Of a stretch of 64,000 nt of DNA, positions 36,777 through 45,046 are shown piece by piece. The notes under the pieces are model-generated. The model saw nothing but the letters and a program-made list of their open reading frames with translations. It was not told the origin of the DNA and searched no databases. The position numbers and the translations under genes are program-made. Position 1 is the stretch's first letter. The number at the start of each line of letters is the position of its first letter. The DNA comes from Pseudoxanthomonas sp. PXM02 (GTDB lineage: Bacteria; Pseudomonadota; Gammaproteobacteria; Xanthomonadales; Xanthomonadaceae). Location: the NCBI RefSeq assembly GCF_014851805.1, contig NZ_JACVAK010000002.1, forward strand, positions 62,001 to 126,000, written 5' to 3'.

Positions 36777-37748
36777 TCAGGGGCCCAGGCGGGCCCGTAC
36801 TTCAGCCGCGACGCGTGCGGTCTCGCGCAAGGGATCGCCAGCGAACGGCGCGGGTCCGTCGGCGAGCGGGCGGATCCGTCCTAGCCCCAGCAACGCGTCG
36901 AGGAAGTGACGTGGACGCCCGGTGACGCGATCCGGCTCGAACACCTGTACCGGCACGCGCGTGCCGCAGGCTTCCGACACCATGTTCACCGACTCCGGCG
37001 TGCAGACGATGCGGTCGGCCCACGCCAGCAGCCCGGCATAAGGATTGGGACCGTCGGAGGGACCACACCACAGGACGGCGTGCGGACGGTTCGCCCATCG
37101 CCGGCGCACGGCATCGATCACTCCTGCAGGCGTGCGCCGCGAGGTGGTGACCATCAGGCTGCCGCCTTCCGCCGTCGAGTCCTCGATCAATGCCGCGAGC
37201 CGCGCGAAGGCGTCGGCATCGAAGCGGTAGTGCGCACTGTCGCCGCCGAGCAGCACCGCCGTGCGGGGCGAGGGCAGGGCGGCGAACGCGGGAAACGCCG
37301 TGCGGGCATCGGCCAGCCAGGCATCGTCGACCGGATTCAGGCTGCCGAGCAGGGTCAGGACGTTCGGACCGGCAAGTCCGTCGTGCTCCGGCGCGATGAC
37401 AAGATCCCAGTGCGACGGGTCGAGGCGCGGATCGAGAATCTGGACCGCGTGGCTGCCGCGTGCACGCAGCAGGCGTGTGGCGAGCGCCGCCTGGCGACCG
37501 CAGCCGATCGCCAGTGCGGGCGGACGCTGCAGCAGCTCATCGAAGGCCGGTCCGAACGACCGGGTCGCACCAGGCAGCCGTCGCGGTGCCATCCAGCGCC
37601 ACGGAGCACGCGGTTCAAGGACCACGTCCCGCTCATCGTCACCGAGTGCACGCGCCAGCGACTGCGCCTGGCGTACGTTGCCGGCGCGGCCGTCCGTCAG
37701 CGTGCAGAGGTCGTGCGAATCGGCATCGACGGGCGGTTTTTGTTCCAC
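36777..37748 (-). CDS. ELM1/GtrOC1 family protein (DUF1022)
   Basis: 323 residues from GTG 37748. The protein matches the ELM1 (mitochondrial fission-like, DUF1022) family: LTDGRAGNVRQAQSLARAL at the N-terminus, LAIGCGRQAALATRLLRA, HWDLVIAPEHDGL, VLLGGDSAHYRF and ADRIVCTPESVNMVSEACGT. The two-domain layout recalls GT-B glycosyltransferases, so a sugar-transfer role is plausible but not shown. It is convergent with glnE. Confidence 0.87.
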   Translation of the reverse strand: MEQKPPVDADSHDLCTLTDGRAGNVRQAQSLARALGDDERDVVLEPRAPWRWMAPRRLPGATRSFGPAFDELLQRPPALAIGCGRQAALATRLLRARGSHAVQILDPRLDPSHWDLVIAPEHDGLAGPNVLTLLGSLNPVDDAWLADARTAFPAFAALPSPRTAVLLGGDSAHYRFDADAFARLAALIEDSTAEGGSLMVTTSRRTPAGVIDAVRRRWANRPHAVLWCGPSDGPNPYAGLLAWADRIVCTPESVNMVSEACGTRVPVQVFEPDRVTGRPRHFLDALLGLGRIRPLADGPAPFAGDPLRETARVAAEVRARLGP

Positions 37749-37871
37749 TGGTTAAAACAATCCGTTCCGGGTCGATTGGATGTTGCCATAGTCAGGACAC
37801 TCTACACTGCCCCTCCGATGCGCCGGCCCGTGCCGCCGCGACGTGATTCCCTTCCTTGCGACAGGTAACCC

Positions 37872-38459
37872 ATGTCCCACGCTCTCGACGCCGCTTCGCT
37901 CGACCAGCTGTTCCGCACCGCCCGCAGCTACAACGCCTTCAGCGGCGAAGTGAGCGACGACACCCTGCGCCAGCTGTACGACCTGCTGAAGTTCGGGCCC
38001 ACCCAGGCCAACACCACGCCGGCGCGCTTCGTGTTCGTGAAGTCGGCCGAGGCCAAGGCGAAGCTGGGTCCGGCGCTGGACGAGGGCAACTACGCCAAGA
38101 CCATGGCGGCACCGGTCACGGTGATCATCGGTCGCGATGAAGACTTCCACGAGAAGCTGCCGTTCCTGTTCCCGCACACCGATGCCAAGGCCTGGTTCGA
38201 CGGCCCGCGCGAGAACCGCTTCAAGCCCGCGCTGCGCAACGCCAGCCTGCAGGCCGGCTACCTGATCGTCGCTGCGCGCGCGCTGGGTCTCGACGCCGGC
38301 CCGATGACCGGCTTCAACGCCGCCAAGGTCGACGAGGCCTTCTTCGCCGGCACCGCCATCAAGTCCGACATCCTGGTCAACCTGGGCCACGGCGATCCCG
38401 CCAGCATCTTCCCGCGTTCCCCGCGCCTGGGCTTCGACGAAGCCGCGCGCATCCTCTGA
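37872..38459 (+). CDS. rutE: Malonic semialdehyde reductase, RutE/HadB-type nitroreductase
   Basis: 195 residues of the FMN nitroreductase superfamily. The block [39 protein letters not shown] (start and end as given) and the ending [22 protein letters not shown] follow RutE, which reduces malonic semialdehyde to 3-hydroxypropionate in the Rut pyrimidine pathway. No other rut genes are nearby, so the physiological substrate here may differ. Confidence 0.88.
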   Translation: MSHALDAASLDQLFRTARSYNAFSGEVSDDTLRQLYDLLKFGPTQANTTPARFVFVKSAEAKAKLGPALDEGNYAKTMAAPVTVIIGRDEDFHEKLPFLFPHTDAKAWFDGPRENRFKPALRNASLQAGYLIVAARALGLDAGPMTGFNAAKVDEAFFAGTAIKSDILVNLGHGDPASIFPRSPRLGFDEAARIL

Positions 38460-38486
38460 CACCCCCACCACCCGGAGACTTCCCCC

Positions 38487-39059
38487 ATGCGCAAGACCCT
38501 GCTCGTTGCCGTCCTGTTCGCGTTCGCCGGTTCGGCCTTCGCAGCGCCGGTGACCTACAAGCTCGACCCCGGCCACACCAACGTGCTGGCCAGCTGGAAC
38601 CATTTCGGCTTCTCCAACCCGAGCGCCAACTTCGGCCAGGCCGATGGCACCCTGGTGTACGACGCCGCCGACGTGTCCAAGTCGAGCGTGCAGGTCACGC
38701 TGCCGCTGACCGGCCTGAGCGCGCTGGCCGACCAGTTCTATGACCACCTGACCAGCGACAAGTGGTTCGACGCCGCCAAGTACCCGTCCGCCACCTTCAA
38801 GAGCACCAAGGTCGAGGCCGCGGGCGAAGGCAAGCTGAAGGTCACCGGCGACCTGACCATCAAGGGCATCACCAAGCCGGTCGTGCTGGACGTGACCCTG
38901 AACAAGGCCGGCGAGCACCCGATGAAGAAGGTGCCGGCGATCGGCTTCGACGCCACCGCCACCGTGAAGCGCAGCGATTTCGACGTGGGCGCGTACGCGC
39001 CGATGGTCAGCGACGAGGTCACGCTGAAGATCACGACCGAAGCCACGGCCGCGAAGTAA
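38487..39059 (+). CDS. YceI family periplasmic protein
   Basis: 190 residues with a clear signal peptide ending GSAFA. The mature protein is a lipocalin-like barrel of the YceI family: VTYKLDPGHTNVLASWNHFGFS, a middle block TSDKWFDAAKYPSATFKS, and LTIKGITKPVVLDV. Such proteins bind isoprenoid-type lipids in the periplasm and are often induced by stress, although the role here is unproven. It starts 27 bp after rutE and is closed by a terminator. Confidence 0.92.
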   Translation: MRKTLLVAVLFAFAGSAFAAPVTYKLDPGHTNVLASWNHFGFSNPSANFGQADGTLVYDAADVSKSSVQVTLPLTGLSALADQFYDHLTSDKWFDAAKYPSATFKSTKVEAAGEGKLKVTGDLTIKGITKPVVLDVTLNKAGEHPMKKVPAIGFDATATVKRSDFDVGAYAPMVSDEVTLKITTEATAAK

Positions 39060-39101
39060 GTCCCGCGATCCGGCCTTCCTCCCCCGGCCGGATACCCCGC
39101 A

Positions 39102-39134
39102 AACGCCGTCCCGCTCGCGCGGGGCGGCGTTTTG
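39102..39134 (+). terminator. Intrinsic terminator after the YceI gene
   Basis: AACGCCGTCCC (39102-39112) pairs with GGGGCGGCGTT (39121-39131, one mismatch) around GCTCGCGC, followed by TTGCG. It ends the rutE-yceI unit. Confidence 0.75.
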
Positions 39135-39219
39135 CGTTGCGGATGCCGTATCCGTGGGCACGCCCGCGGGGCGCTGGCTGGTAGACTGGCCGCCTCGTTC
39201 CATCACCCCTCGCACCGCC

Positions 39220-39417
39220 ATGAGCCAGACCGCCACCGCGCCCGCCAACGCCGAGAAGCGCTACACCGTGTCGCGCGCCGACCTGCCGCTGAGCTGTCCG
39301 CTGCCGTCGATGGCGCTGTGGAATTCGCACCCGCGCGTGTACCTGGCCATCGAGGATGCGGCGGGTGGGGAAGTGCAGTGCCCGTATTGCGGTTCGCACT
39401 TCGTCCTGGCCGACTGA
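39220..39417 (+). CDS. Zinc-finger (CHCC type) small protein
   Basis: 65 residues from ATG 39220. Zinc ligands fit the CHCC zinc finger (PF10276-like): Cys in LSCPLP, His in WNSHPRVYLAIE, and the pair CPYC. The end GSHFVLAD is typical. Homologues are small cytoplasmic proteins related to the complex I accessory NDUFS6, with function in bacteria unclear. A separate upstream start at 39154 gives a non-conserved extension. Confidence 0.88.
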   Translation: MSQTATAPANAEKRYTVSRADLPLSCPLPSMALWNSHPRVYLAIEDAAGGEVQCPYCGSHFVLAD

Positions 39418-39453
39418 CCGGATGATGCGGGCCCCGCGCGTGGCTCACCGCCC

Positions 39454-40593
39454 ATGCGCCGCCTGACCGTCGTCCAGCTGCTGCCGGCGCTGGAGTCCGG
39501 TGGCGTCGAACGTTCCACGCTTGAGATCGCCGATGCGCTGGTGCGTGCCGGGCATCGTGCCGTGGTCGTGTCGGCGGGAGGTCGCCTCGAATCCGCGTTG
39601 CGTGCCGCCGGGGCCGAGCACATCACCCTCGACATCGGGCGCAAGTCATTGCTGACGCTGCGCCATGTCGGCGCCTTGCGGCGGCTGTTCGCCGATATCG
39701 GCGCCGACATCGTGCATGCGCGCTCGCGGCTGCCTGCATGGATCGGCTTGTGGGCCGTGCGCGGCATGCCCGCTGCCTCGCGTCCGCGCTTCGTCACCAC
39801 CATGCACGGGCTCAATTCGCCCGGTCGCTACAGCGCGGTGATGACGCGCGGCGAGCGGGTGATCTGTGTGTCCGACTGCGTGCGCCGTTATCTGCTGCAG
39901 CACTACCCGCAAGCCGATCCCGGCAAGCTGGCCGTGATCCCGAGAGGTATCGATCCGGCACAGTTTCCGCGCGCACCGCACCCCGATCGCGAAGCGCGCG
40001 CATGGGCGGCGGCGCAGCATCCCGCACTGGCCGGTGACGGGCCGTTGCTGCTGCTTCCCGGACGCGGCACGCGCCTGAAGGGGCATGGCGACGCCATCGC
40101 GCTGTTGGCGCGGCTGCGCACAGCGGACATCGATGCCCGCCTGTGGATGCCGGGTGCGCGCGAAGCGGGGCGCGAGCAGTACGTGCTGGACCTGGAAGCA
40201 GAGGCCCGCCGTGTGGGCTGTGCCGACGCGCTCGCCATCACGCCGCCGACCACGGAGATCGCACGCGCCTACGCCGCCTGCGATCTGGTGCTGCAGCTGT
40301 CGCGCAAGCCGGAAGCCTTCGGCCGCACCGTCATCGAAAGCCTGTCGGTGGGACGCCCGGTGGTGGGCTGGGCGCACGGCGGCGTCGGGGAGCTGTTGGC
40401 GGACCTGCAGCCGCGCGGCGCCGTTCCTGCCTTCGATGAGGATCGGTTGTTCGATGCTGCGATGGCGATGCTCACCCATCCATCGCCGCCATTGGCTACG
40501 ATGCATGCCTACACGTTGCGTGCGATGCAGGACGCCACGCTCGCCCTCTACCACGATCTCGCCGATGAACGTTCCCTCGCCCACGCTCCCTGA
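39454..40593 (+). CDS. GT4-family glycosyltransferase (lipopolysaccharide core type)
   Basis: 379 residues with GT-B fold. The N-terminal acceptor domain has LLPALESGGVERSTLEIADAL, a typical GT4 start. The donor domain has LLLPGRGTRLKGHGDAIAL and the nucleotide-sugar motif SRKPEAFGRTVIESLSVGRPVVGW with the E-x7-E pattern (Glu in PEAF and Glu in VIES). It probably adds a sugar to lipopolysaccharide core or O-antigen, in line with the ligase, acyltransferases and waaA beside it. The last 29 bp overlap the next gene. Confidence 0.9.
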   Translation: MRRLTVVQLLPALESGGVERSTLEIADALVRAGHRAVVVSAGGRLESALRAAGAEHITLDIGRKSLLTLRHVGALRRLFADIGADIVHARSRLPAWIGLWAVRGMPAASRPRFVTTMHGLNSPGRYSAVMTRGERVICVSDCVRRYLLQHYPQADPGKLAVIPRGIDPAQFPRAPHPDREARAWAAAQHPALAGDGPLLLLPGRGTRLKGHGDAIALLARLRTADIDARLWMPGAREAGREQYVLDLEAEARRVGCADALAITPPTTEIARAYAACDLVLQLSRKPEAFGRTVIESLSVGRPVVGWAHGGVGELLADLQPRGAVPAFDEDRLFDAAMAMLTHPSPPLATMHAYTLRAMQDATLALYHDLADERSLAHAP

Positions 40594-41887
40594 CACCTCC
40601 GCGCGACGCGATCCGCACGGCTGGCGCTGGGCGCCTGCCTGGGTCCTGACGTTTGTCGCGTTGTGGCCGGCGCCTGGCTATGCCGAAGCGATCATGGTGT
40701 TGGGCGCGCTGGCGGCCATCGTGCGCCTGCTGCTGGACCGCTTCCGCGGTGGCACCAAGCTGCTGAGTGGAGGCGCATGGGCGCTGACCAGCGCGCTGTT
40801 CGCGGCCTATTGGCTGCCGGAGGCGATTTCCGCGATCGATGCGGTCGACACGCCACGCGCCCTGCGCGAGGCCGCGGTCGACCTGCGCTACCTGCCGTTC
40901 CTGTGGCTGGTGGCGGCCGCGGTGGCGAACGCGTCGGCCAGGCGCACCACGTTCAACGGCCTGGCGATCATCGTGGCGATCTGGACGATGGATGCACTGG
41001 CACAGGTGGTGTTCGGCAGCAGCCCGATGTTCTGGGGACTGGACCAGCTGAAGCAGCTGATCAGCGGCCGGCCGATGTGCACGGAGGACGCCACGCTGGC
41101 GGTGGATCGTCTGAGCGGCTTCCTCGGGCCGTGCAACCTCAAGCTGGGCATGGTCATGGCCAGCCTGTCGCCGTTCCTGCTGTTCGTGGCCGCACGACGC
41201 ATGGAGGTCGCAGGATGGCTGCTGGCGGCGACCCTGGTGGGCATCGTGGTCCTGCTGGCGGGTGCACGCGCGGCCTGGATCACGTATGCGCTGGTGCTGG
41301 TGTTCTCGGGCTGGCGCCTGCTGGGCTGGAAGCGGTTGCTGGCGGTGTTCGGTTTCGGCGCGTTGTTGCTGGCGTTGCTGGCCGTCGTCTCGCCGCAGGT
41401 GCGCGAGCGCGTCGTGCGTACCACGCAGGCGCTGACGGCCGATGGATCGGGTGTGGATACGGCGCTTTCGGGCCGCGCGCAGATCTGGTCCGCCGCGACC
41501 TGCATGGTGCTGGAGCGTCCGATCAATGGCGTGGGCGCGCGTGGCTTCCGCGAAGCCTATCCGGACTGCGATGCGACGCCGCAGCAGCGGCCGGCGTGGG
41601 GCGAAGGTCCTGCATTGCACGCCCACCAGATCGTCCTGGAAATACTCAGCGAGACCGGCGTCATCGGCCTGCTGCTGTGGCTGGCAGGCGCTGCGCTGGC
41701 CTGGCGCGCATGGCGCTATGCCACCCCTCAGGCGAAGGACCGTGCGCGCCCTGCGATGCTTGCGCTCGCCGTCACGGTGTTCCCGCTGAATACGCACCTC
41801 GCGTTCTATTCCACCTTCTGGGGCGGACTTACCCTGATGCTGGCGGCCCTGTATGCGGGCAGCCTGCTGGCGCGCGATGGCGAGTGA
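40565..41887 (+). CDS. O-antigen ligase family membrane protein
   Basis: 440 residues from ATG 40565, which lies inside the end of the glycosyltransferase gene. About eleven or twelve membrane helices. The periplasmic loop has LSGRAQIWSAATCMVLERPINGVG and the conserved HAHQIVLEILSETGVIGLLLW of WaaL-type ligases. It either ligates O-antigen to lipid A-core or polymerises O-units (Wzy); WaaL is favoured by the core genes around it. Translational coupling both upstream and downstream. Confidence 0.87.
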   Translation: MNVPSPTLPDTSARRDPHGWRWAPAWVLTFVALWPAPGYAEAIMVLGALAAIVRLLLDRFRGGTKLLSGGAWALTSALFAAYWLPEAISAIDAVDTPRALREAAVDLRYLPFLWLVAAAVANASARRTTFNGLAIIVAIWTMDALAQVVFGSSPMFWGLDQLKQLISGRPMCTEDATLAVDRLSGFLGPCNLKLGMVMASLSPFLLFVAARRMEVAGWLLAATLVGIVVLLAGARAAWITYALVLVFSGWRLLGWKRLLAVFGFGALLLALLAVVSPQVRERVVRTTQALTADGSGVDTALSGRAQIWSAATCMVLERPINGVGARGFREAYPDCDATPQQRPAWGEGPALHAHQIVLEILSETGVIGLLLWLAGAALAWRAWRYATPQAKDRARPAMLALAVTVFPLNTHLAFYSTFWGGLTLMLAALYAGSLLARDGE

Positions 41888-42782
41888 GCGCGCCTCGGGC
41901 GTGCGCTGCTGGTTCGTAGCGCCCGCCAACCTGCTGGCTTCGGGTATCGCGCGGCTGCCACAGTCCTGGCTGCTGGCCATGGGGAAAGTCGCCACATCGC
42001 TGCTGTGGCCCTTGCTGGCCAAGCGCAGGCGTCATGCCGCGACCAACCTGGCGCTCTGCTTTCCCGAACTGGATGAACCTGCACGTGCGCGCCTGTTACG
42101 CGACACCGTGCGTGCCACGGTGACCGGTACGCTGGAACTTGTCCGCGGCTGGTATGCGCCTGCGCGCGCGCTGCGGGGATGCGCCGACGTGCAGGGTCTG
42201 GAACACGTCCATGCCGCGCGGTCGCAGGGACGTGGCGTGCTGCTGTTCGGCGGGCACATCCCGCATTCGGAACTCTGTGCGCGCCTGTTGGGCGATGCGC
42301 TCGGCGAACGCATCAACATCGTCGCGCGCCGCAACAACCATCCGTGCATCGAGCGGCTGATGGATGGCGCGCGTCGCCGCGTGTTCGCCGACGTGATCGG
42401 CAAGAAGGACGTGCGCGGCCTGCTGCGCACGCTCTCGCGCGGGGGCATCGTCGCCTACTCGGCCGACCAGGACTTCAACTACCAGAATGCGTTCGTGCCG
42501 TTCTTCGGCGTGCCGGCGGCGACCCTGACGGCCACCCCGGATCTTGCGCGACGCGGCAATGCGGTGGTGTTGCCGTTCTGGTTCCATCGCGATGCGGACG
42601 GACGCTACCAGCTGCGCGTGGAGCCGACCTGGGAGGGTTGGCCGAGTGGTGATCCGGCGCAGGACGCGGCGCGCTACATGGCCGAGCTGGAAGCCGTTGT
42701 CCGCCAGCATCCCGAGCAATACCTGTGGGTGCACCGCCGGTTCAAGACGCGCCCGCCCGGCGAGCCGGATCTCTACCGGTAG
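41877..42782 (+). CDS. Lipid A acyltransferase-like protein (LPLAT superfamily)
   Basis: 301 residues from ATG 41877, overlapping the ligase stop by 11 bp. The LpxL/LpxM-type fold shows KRRRHAATNLALCFPELDEPAR, the active-site region FGGHIPHSELCARL with His and Glu, ADQDFNYQNAFVPFFGVPAAT and HPEQYLWVHRRFKTRP. Expected to add a secondary acyl chain to lipid A or an ornithine-type lipid. The usual HxxxxD catalytic pair is replaced by a His-x4-Glu-like spacing, as in many Xanthomonadaceae homologues I recall. Ends in the shared palindrome with the opposite-strand paralogue. Confidence 0.86.
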   Translation: MASERASGVRCWFVAPANLLASGIARLPQSWLLAMGKVATSLLWPLLAKRRRHAATNLALCFPELDEPARARLLRDTVRATVTGTLELVRGWYAPARALRGCADVQGLEHVHAARSQGRGVLLFGGHIPHSELCARLLGDALGERINIVARRNNHPCIERLMDGARRRVFADVIGKKDVRGLLRTLSRGGIVAYSADQDFNYQNAFVPFFGVPAATLTATPDLARRGNAVVLPFWFHRDADGRYQLRVEPTWEGWPSGDPAQDAARYMAELEAVVRQHPEQYLWVHRRFKTRPPGEPDLYR

Positions 42783-42784
42783 AG
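42771..42784. other. 14-bp perfect palindrome forming both ends of two convergent genes
   Basis: CTCTACCGGTAGAG is self-complementary. Read on the plus strand it encodes Leu-Tyr-Arg-stop at the end of one acyltransferase; read on the minus strand it encodes the same Leu-Tyr-Arg-stop at the end of the other. The two genes overlap by 10 bp. Confidence 0.95.
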
Positions 42785-43705
42785 TTCGCCGCGCCCGTCG
42801 GGCTGGCGTTTGAAGCGCCGATGGATCCACAGGTACTGCGTGGGCGCCTGCCGCACCATCGCTTCGATCGACGCGATCACGCGTGCGGTGTCGGCGGTGG
42901 CATCGGTCGAGGGGAACTCCTCGAACGCGGGCGACAGCCGCAACGTGTAGCCGCCGTCTTCGCGACGGACATGCGAGAACGCGATCACCGCCGCACCGGA
43001 GAGCCGCGCCAACTGGTGCGTCGAGGTCAGGCTGTAGGCGGGGTGGCCGAAGAACGGCACGAACACGCTGTCGCCGCGGCGGGTATCCTGGTCGGGCGCG
43101 AACCACAGCAGGCCGCCCTGCTTGAGGTGCTTCAGCGCGGGGCGCAGTTCCTCGCGCGTGAACATCGCGGCGGCGTAACGCAGCCGGCCGCGTTTGACCG
43201 CCCATTCCATCGCGCCCTGGTTGTGCGGACGGTACATGCCGGCCAGCGGCGCGTAGTCGCACATCAGGCGCGCCGAGATTTCCAGCGTGGTGAAGTGGCC
43301 GGAGACTACGATCACCCCGCGGCCCCCGGCGCGCGCGGCCGCAAGGTGTTCCAGGCCTTCGACCTGCAGGCCTTTCCGCATCGGGTCGACGCTGCCCCAC
43401 CACGCGCGCGCGAATTCGAACAGGCCGATGCCGAGCTCGCCAAAGCTGGCGCGGGCGAGCGCGTCCTGGCGCGCACCGTCCAGTTCGGGAAAGCACAGGG
43501 CGATGTTCCGTTGGGCCACATGCCTGCGGTCGCGCAACACACGGTAGAGCAGCGCACCCACGGCGCGGCCGATCGGGCGTTGCAGGGACCACGGTATGCG
43601 GGCGGCCAGGCAGGCCAGGCCGATGCCCAGCCAGGACGGCCATTGCCGCGGGCCCATCGGTGCACGCTCGCCGGCGTCGGAGGATCGCTTCTCGGGTTCG
43701 GCCAT
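42773..43705 (-). CDS. lpxL: Lipid A biosynthesis acyltransferase (LpxL/HtrB-like)
   Basis: 310 residues from ATG 43705. The family pattern is clear: RHVAQRNIALCFPELDGARQ, the catalytic block VVSGHFTTLEISARLM (His-x4-Glu/Asp), WAVKRGRLRYAAAMFTREELRPAL, FAPDQDTRRGDSVFVPFFGHPAYS and QYLWIHRRFKRQPDGRGELYR (start and end). It transfers a fatty acyl chain to the Kdo-lipid A precursor at the inner membrane. It is divergent from waaA, the Kdo transferase, and convergent with its paralogue. Confidence 0.9.
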   Translation of the reverse strand: MAEPEKRSSDAGERAPMGPRQWPSWLGIGLACLAARIPWSLQRPIGRAVGALLYRVLRDRRHVAQRNIALCFPELDGARQDALARASFGELGIGLFEFARAWWGSVDPMRKGLQVEGLEHLAAARAGGRGVIVVSGHFTTLEISARLMCDYAPLAGMYRPHNQGAMEWAVKRGRLRYAAAMFTREELRPALKHLKQGGLLWFAPDQDTRRGDSVFVPFFGHPAYSLTSTHQLARLSGAAVIAFSHVRREDGGYTLRLSPAFEEFPSTDATADTARVIASIEAMVRQAPTQYLWIHRRFKRQPDGRGELYR

Positions 43706-43744
43706 GACCCATTGTAGCGGCGCCCCCGGGTATCCTTGTCGCCA

Positions 43745-45046
43745 ATGTCGAACCGTACCGCCGAACGCCTGCTGCGCGCCCTCTACTCGGTGGTGCTGTA
43801 CGTGCTGACGCCGGTCACGGTCTACCACCTGATCTGGCGCGGCTTCCGCTATCCCGAGTACTTCCAGCGCTGGAACGAGCGCTACGGCAGCTACGACACG
43901 GCAGTCACTCCGGTCGATGTCTGGCTGCACGCGGTGTCGGTGGGCGAGGTGAACGCCGCCGCGCCCGTGGTCGACGCGTTGCTGCAACGGCACCCCGGCC
44001 TGCGCCTGCTCATTACGACGATCACGCCGACCGGTTCGCAGCGGGTGCAGGCGCTCTGGGGCGAGCGCGTGCTGCACGTCTACTCACCCTACGACTTGCC
44101 GGGTGCCGTGTCGCGCTTCCTGCGGCAGTTCCAGCCGCGTCTGGCGCTGATCATGGAGACCGAGTTGTGGCCCAGCCTGTTGTTCGGCTGCCACGATCGA
44201 CAGGTGCCGCTGTACATCCTCAATGCGCGCCTGTCCGCACGTTCGCTGCGCGGGTACAGCGTGCTGCGTCCGTTGATCACGCGTACGTTGCGCACGGTGC
44301 GCAAGGTGGCCGCGCAATCCCGTGACGACGCATCGCGCTTCGTCCAACTGGGCGCGCTGCCGGAGCAGGTACGCGATGTCGGCAATCTCAAGTTCGACAT
44401 TCCGGTGCCGGACAACGTCGGCGACGTAGTGGCCGGTTTCCGCCAGCATCTGTCCGGTGGCCGCCCGGTCTGGATTGCCGCCAGTACGCACGAAGACGAA
44501 GAAGCGCCGGTGCTTGCGCTCCACGCGCGCCTGCGCCAGCGCTGGCCTGACCTGCTGTTGCTGTGGGCGCCGCGGCACCCCGAGCGGTTCCCGCGCGTGG
44601 CCGAGGCGGCGCGCACAGCGGGATGGAATGTCGGCACGCGTCGCGTCGATGGCTGGCCCTCTGCGGGCAACGATGTCTTCGTGCTCGACACGCTGGGCGA
44701 GCTGATGGCGTTCTACGCCTGTGCGGACGTGGCCTTCGTCGGCGGCAGCCTGCAGGCGATCGGCGGGCACAACATGCTGGAGCCCGCCGCGGTCGGCACG
44801 CCTGCCGTCACGGGGCCGCATCTGCACAACTTCAGCGAGATCTCCCGGCGCCTCAAGGAAGCCGACGCACTGGTGATCGCGCAGGATGTGGCCGGCGTGG
44901 GTAACGCGCTTGAGGCGTTGCTCGCCGATGATGCGCGTCGACGCGAGATGGCGGACCGCGGGCGCGCCTTGGTGGAGCATGGCCGTGGCGCACTCGGCCG
45001 CACGCTGACGATGATCGCGCCGCATCTGCCGGCACCACAGGCATGA
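43745..45046 (+). CDS. waaA: 3-deoxy-D-manno-octulosonic acid transferase WaaA (KdtA)
   Basis: 433 residues from ATG 43745; TTG 43736 is an alternative. WaaA transfers Kdo from CMP-Kdo to lipid IVA at the inner membrane. Family blocks are VWLHAVSVGEVNAAAPVVDALL, the motif TETELWP (here METELWPSLL), RLSARSLRGYS and the donor site VGGSLQAIGGHNMLEPAAVGTPAVTGPHLHNF (start and end). One N-terminal membrane helix. The stop overlaps the CoA transferase start by ATGA. Confidence 0.96.
   Translation: MSNRTAERLLRALYSVVLYVLTPVTVYHLIWRGFRYPEYFQRWNERYGSYDTAVTPVDVWLHAVSVGEVNAAAPVVDALLQRHPGLRLLITTITPTGSQRVQALWGERVLHVYSPYDLPGAVSRFLRQFQPRLALIMETELWPSLLFGCHDRQVPLYILNARLSARSLRGYSVLRPLITRTLRTVRKVAAQSRDDASRFVQLGALPEQVRDVGNLKFDIPVPDNVGDVVAGFRQHLSGGRPVWIAASTHEDEEAPVLALHARLRQRWPDLLLLWAPRHPERFPRVAEAARTAGWNVGTRRVDGWPSAGNDVFVLDTLGELMAFYACADVAFVGGSLQAIGGHNMLEPAAVGTPAVTGPHLHNFSEISRRLKEADALVIAQDVAGVGNALEALLADDARRREMADRGRALVEHGRGALGRTLTMIAPHLPAPQA

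Noticed and set aside
37776..37808. A promoter before rutE (TTGCCA or TTGGAT with TACACT)
   Set aside because: The spacers come out at 14 or 21 bp, which is outside the usual 16-18; only a lone -10-like TACACT remains.
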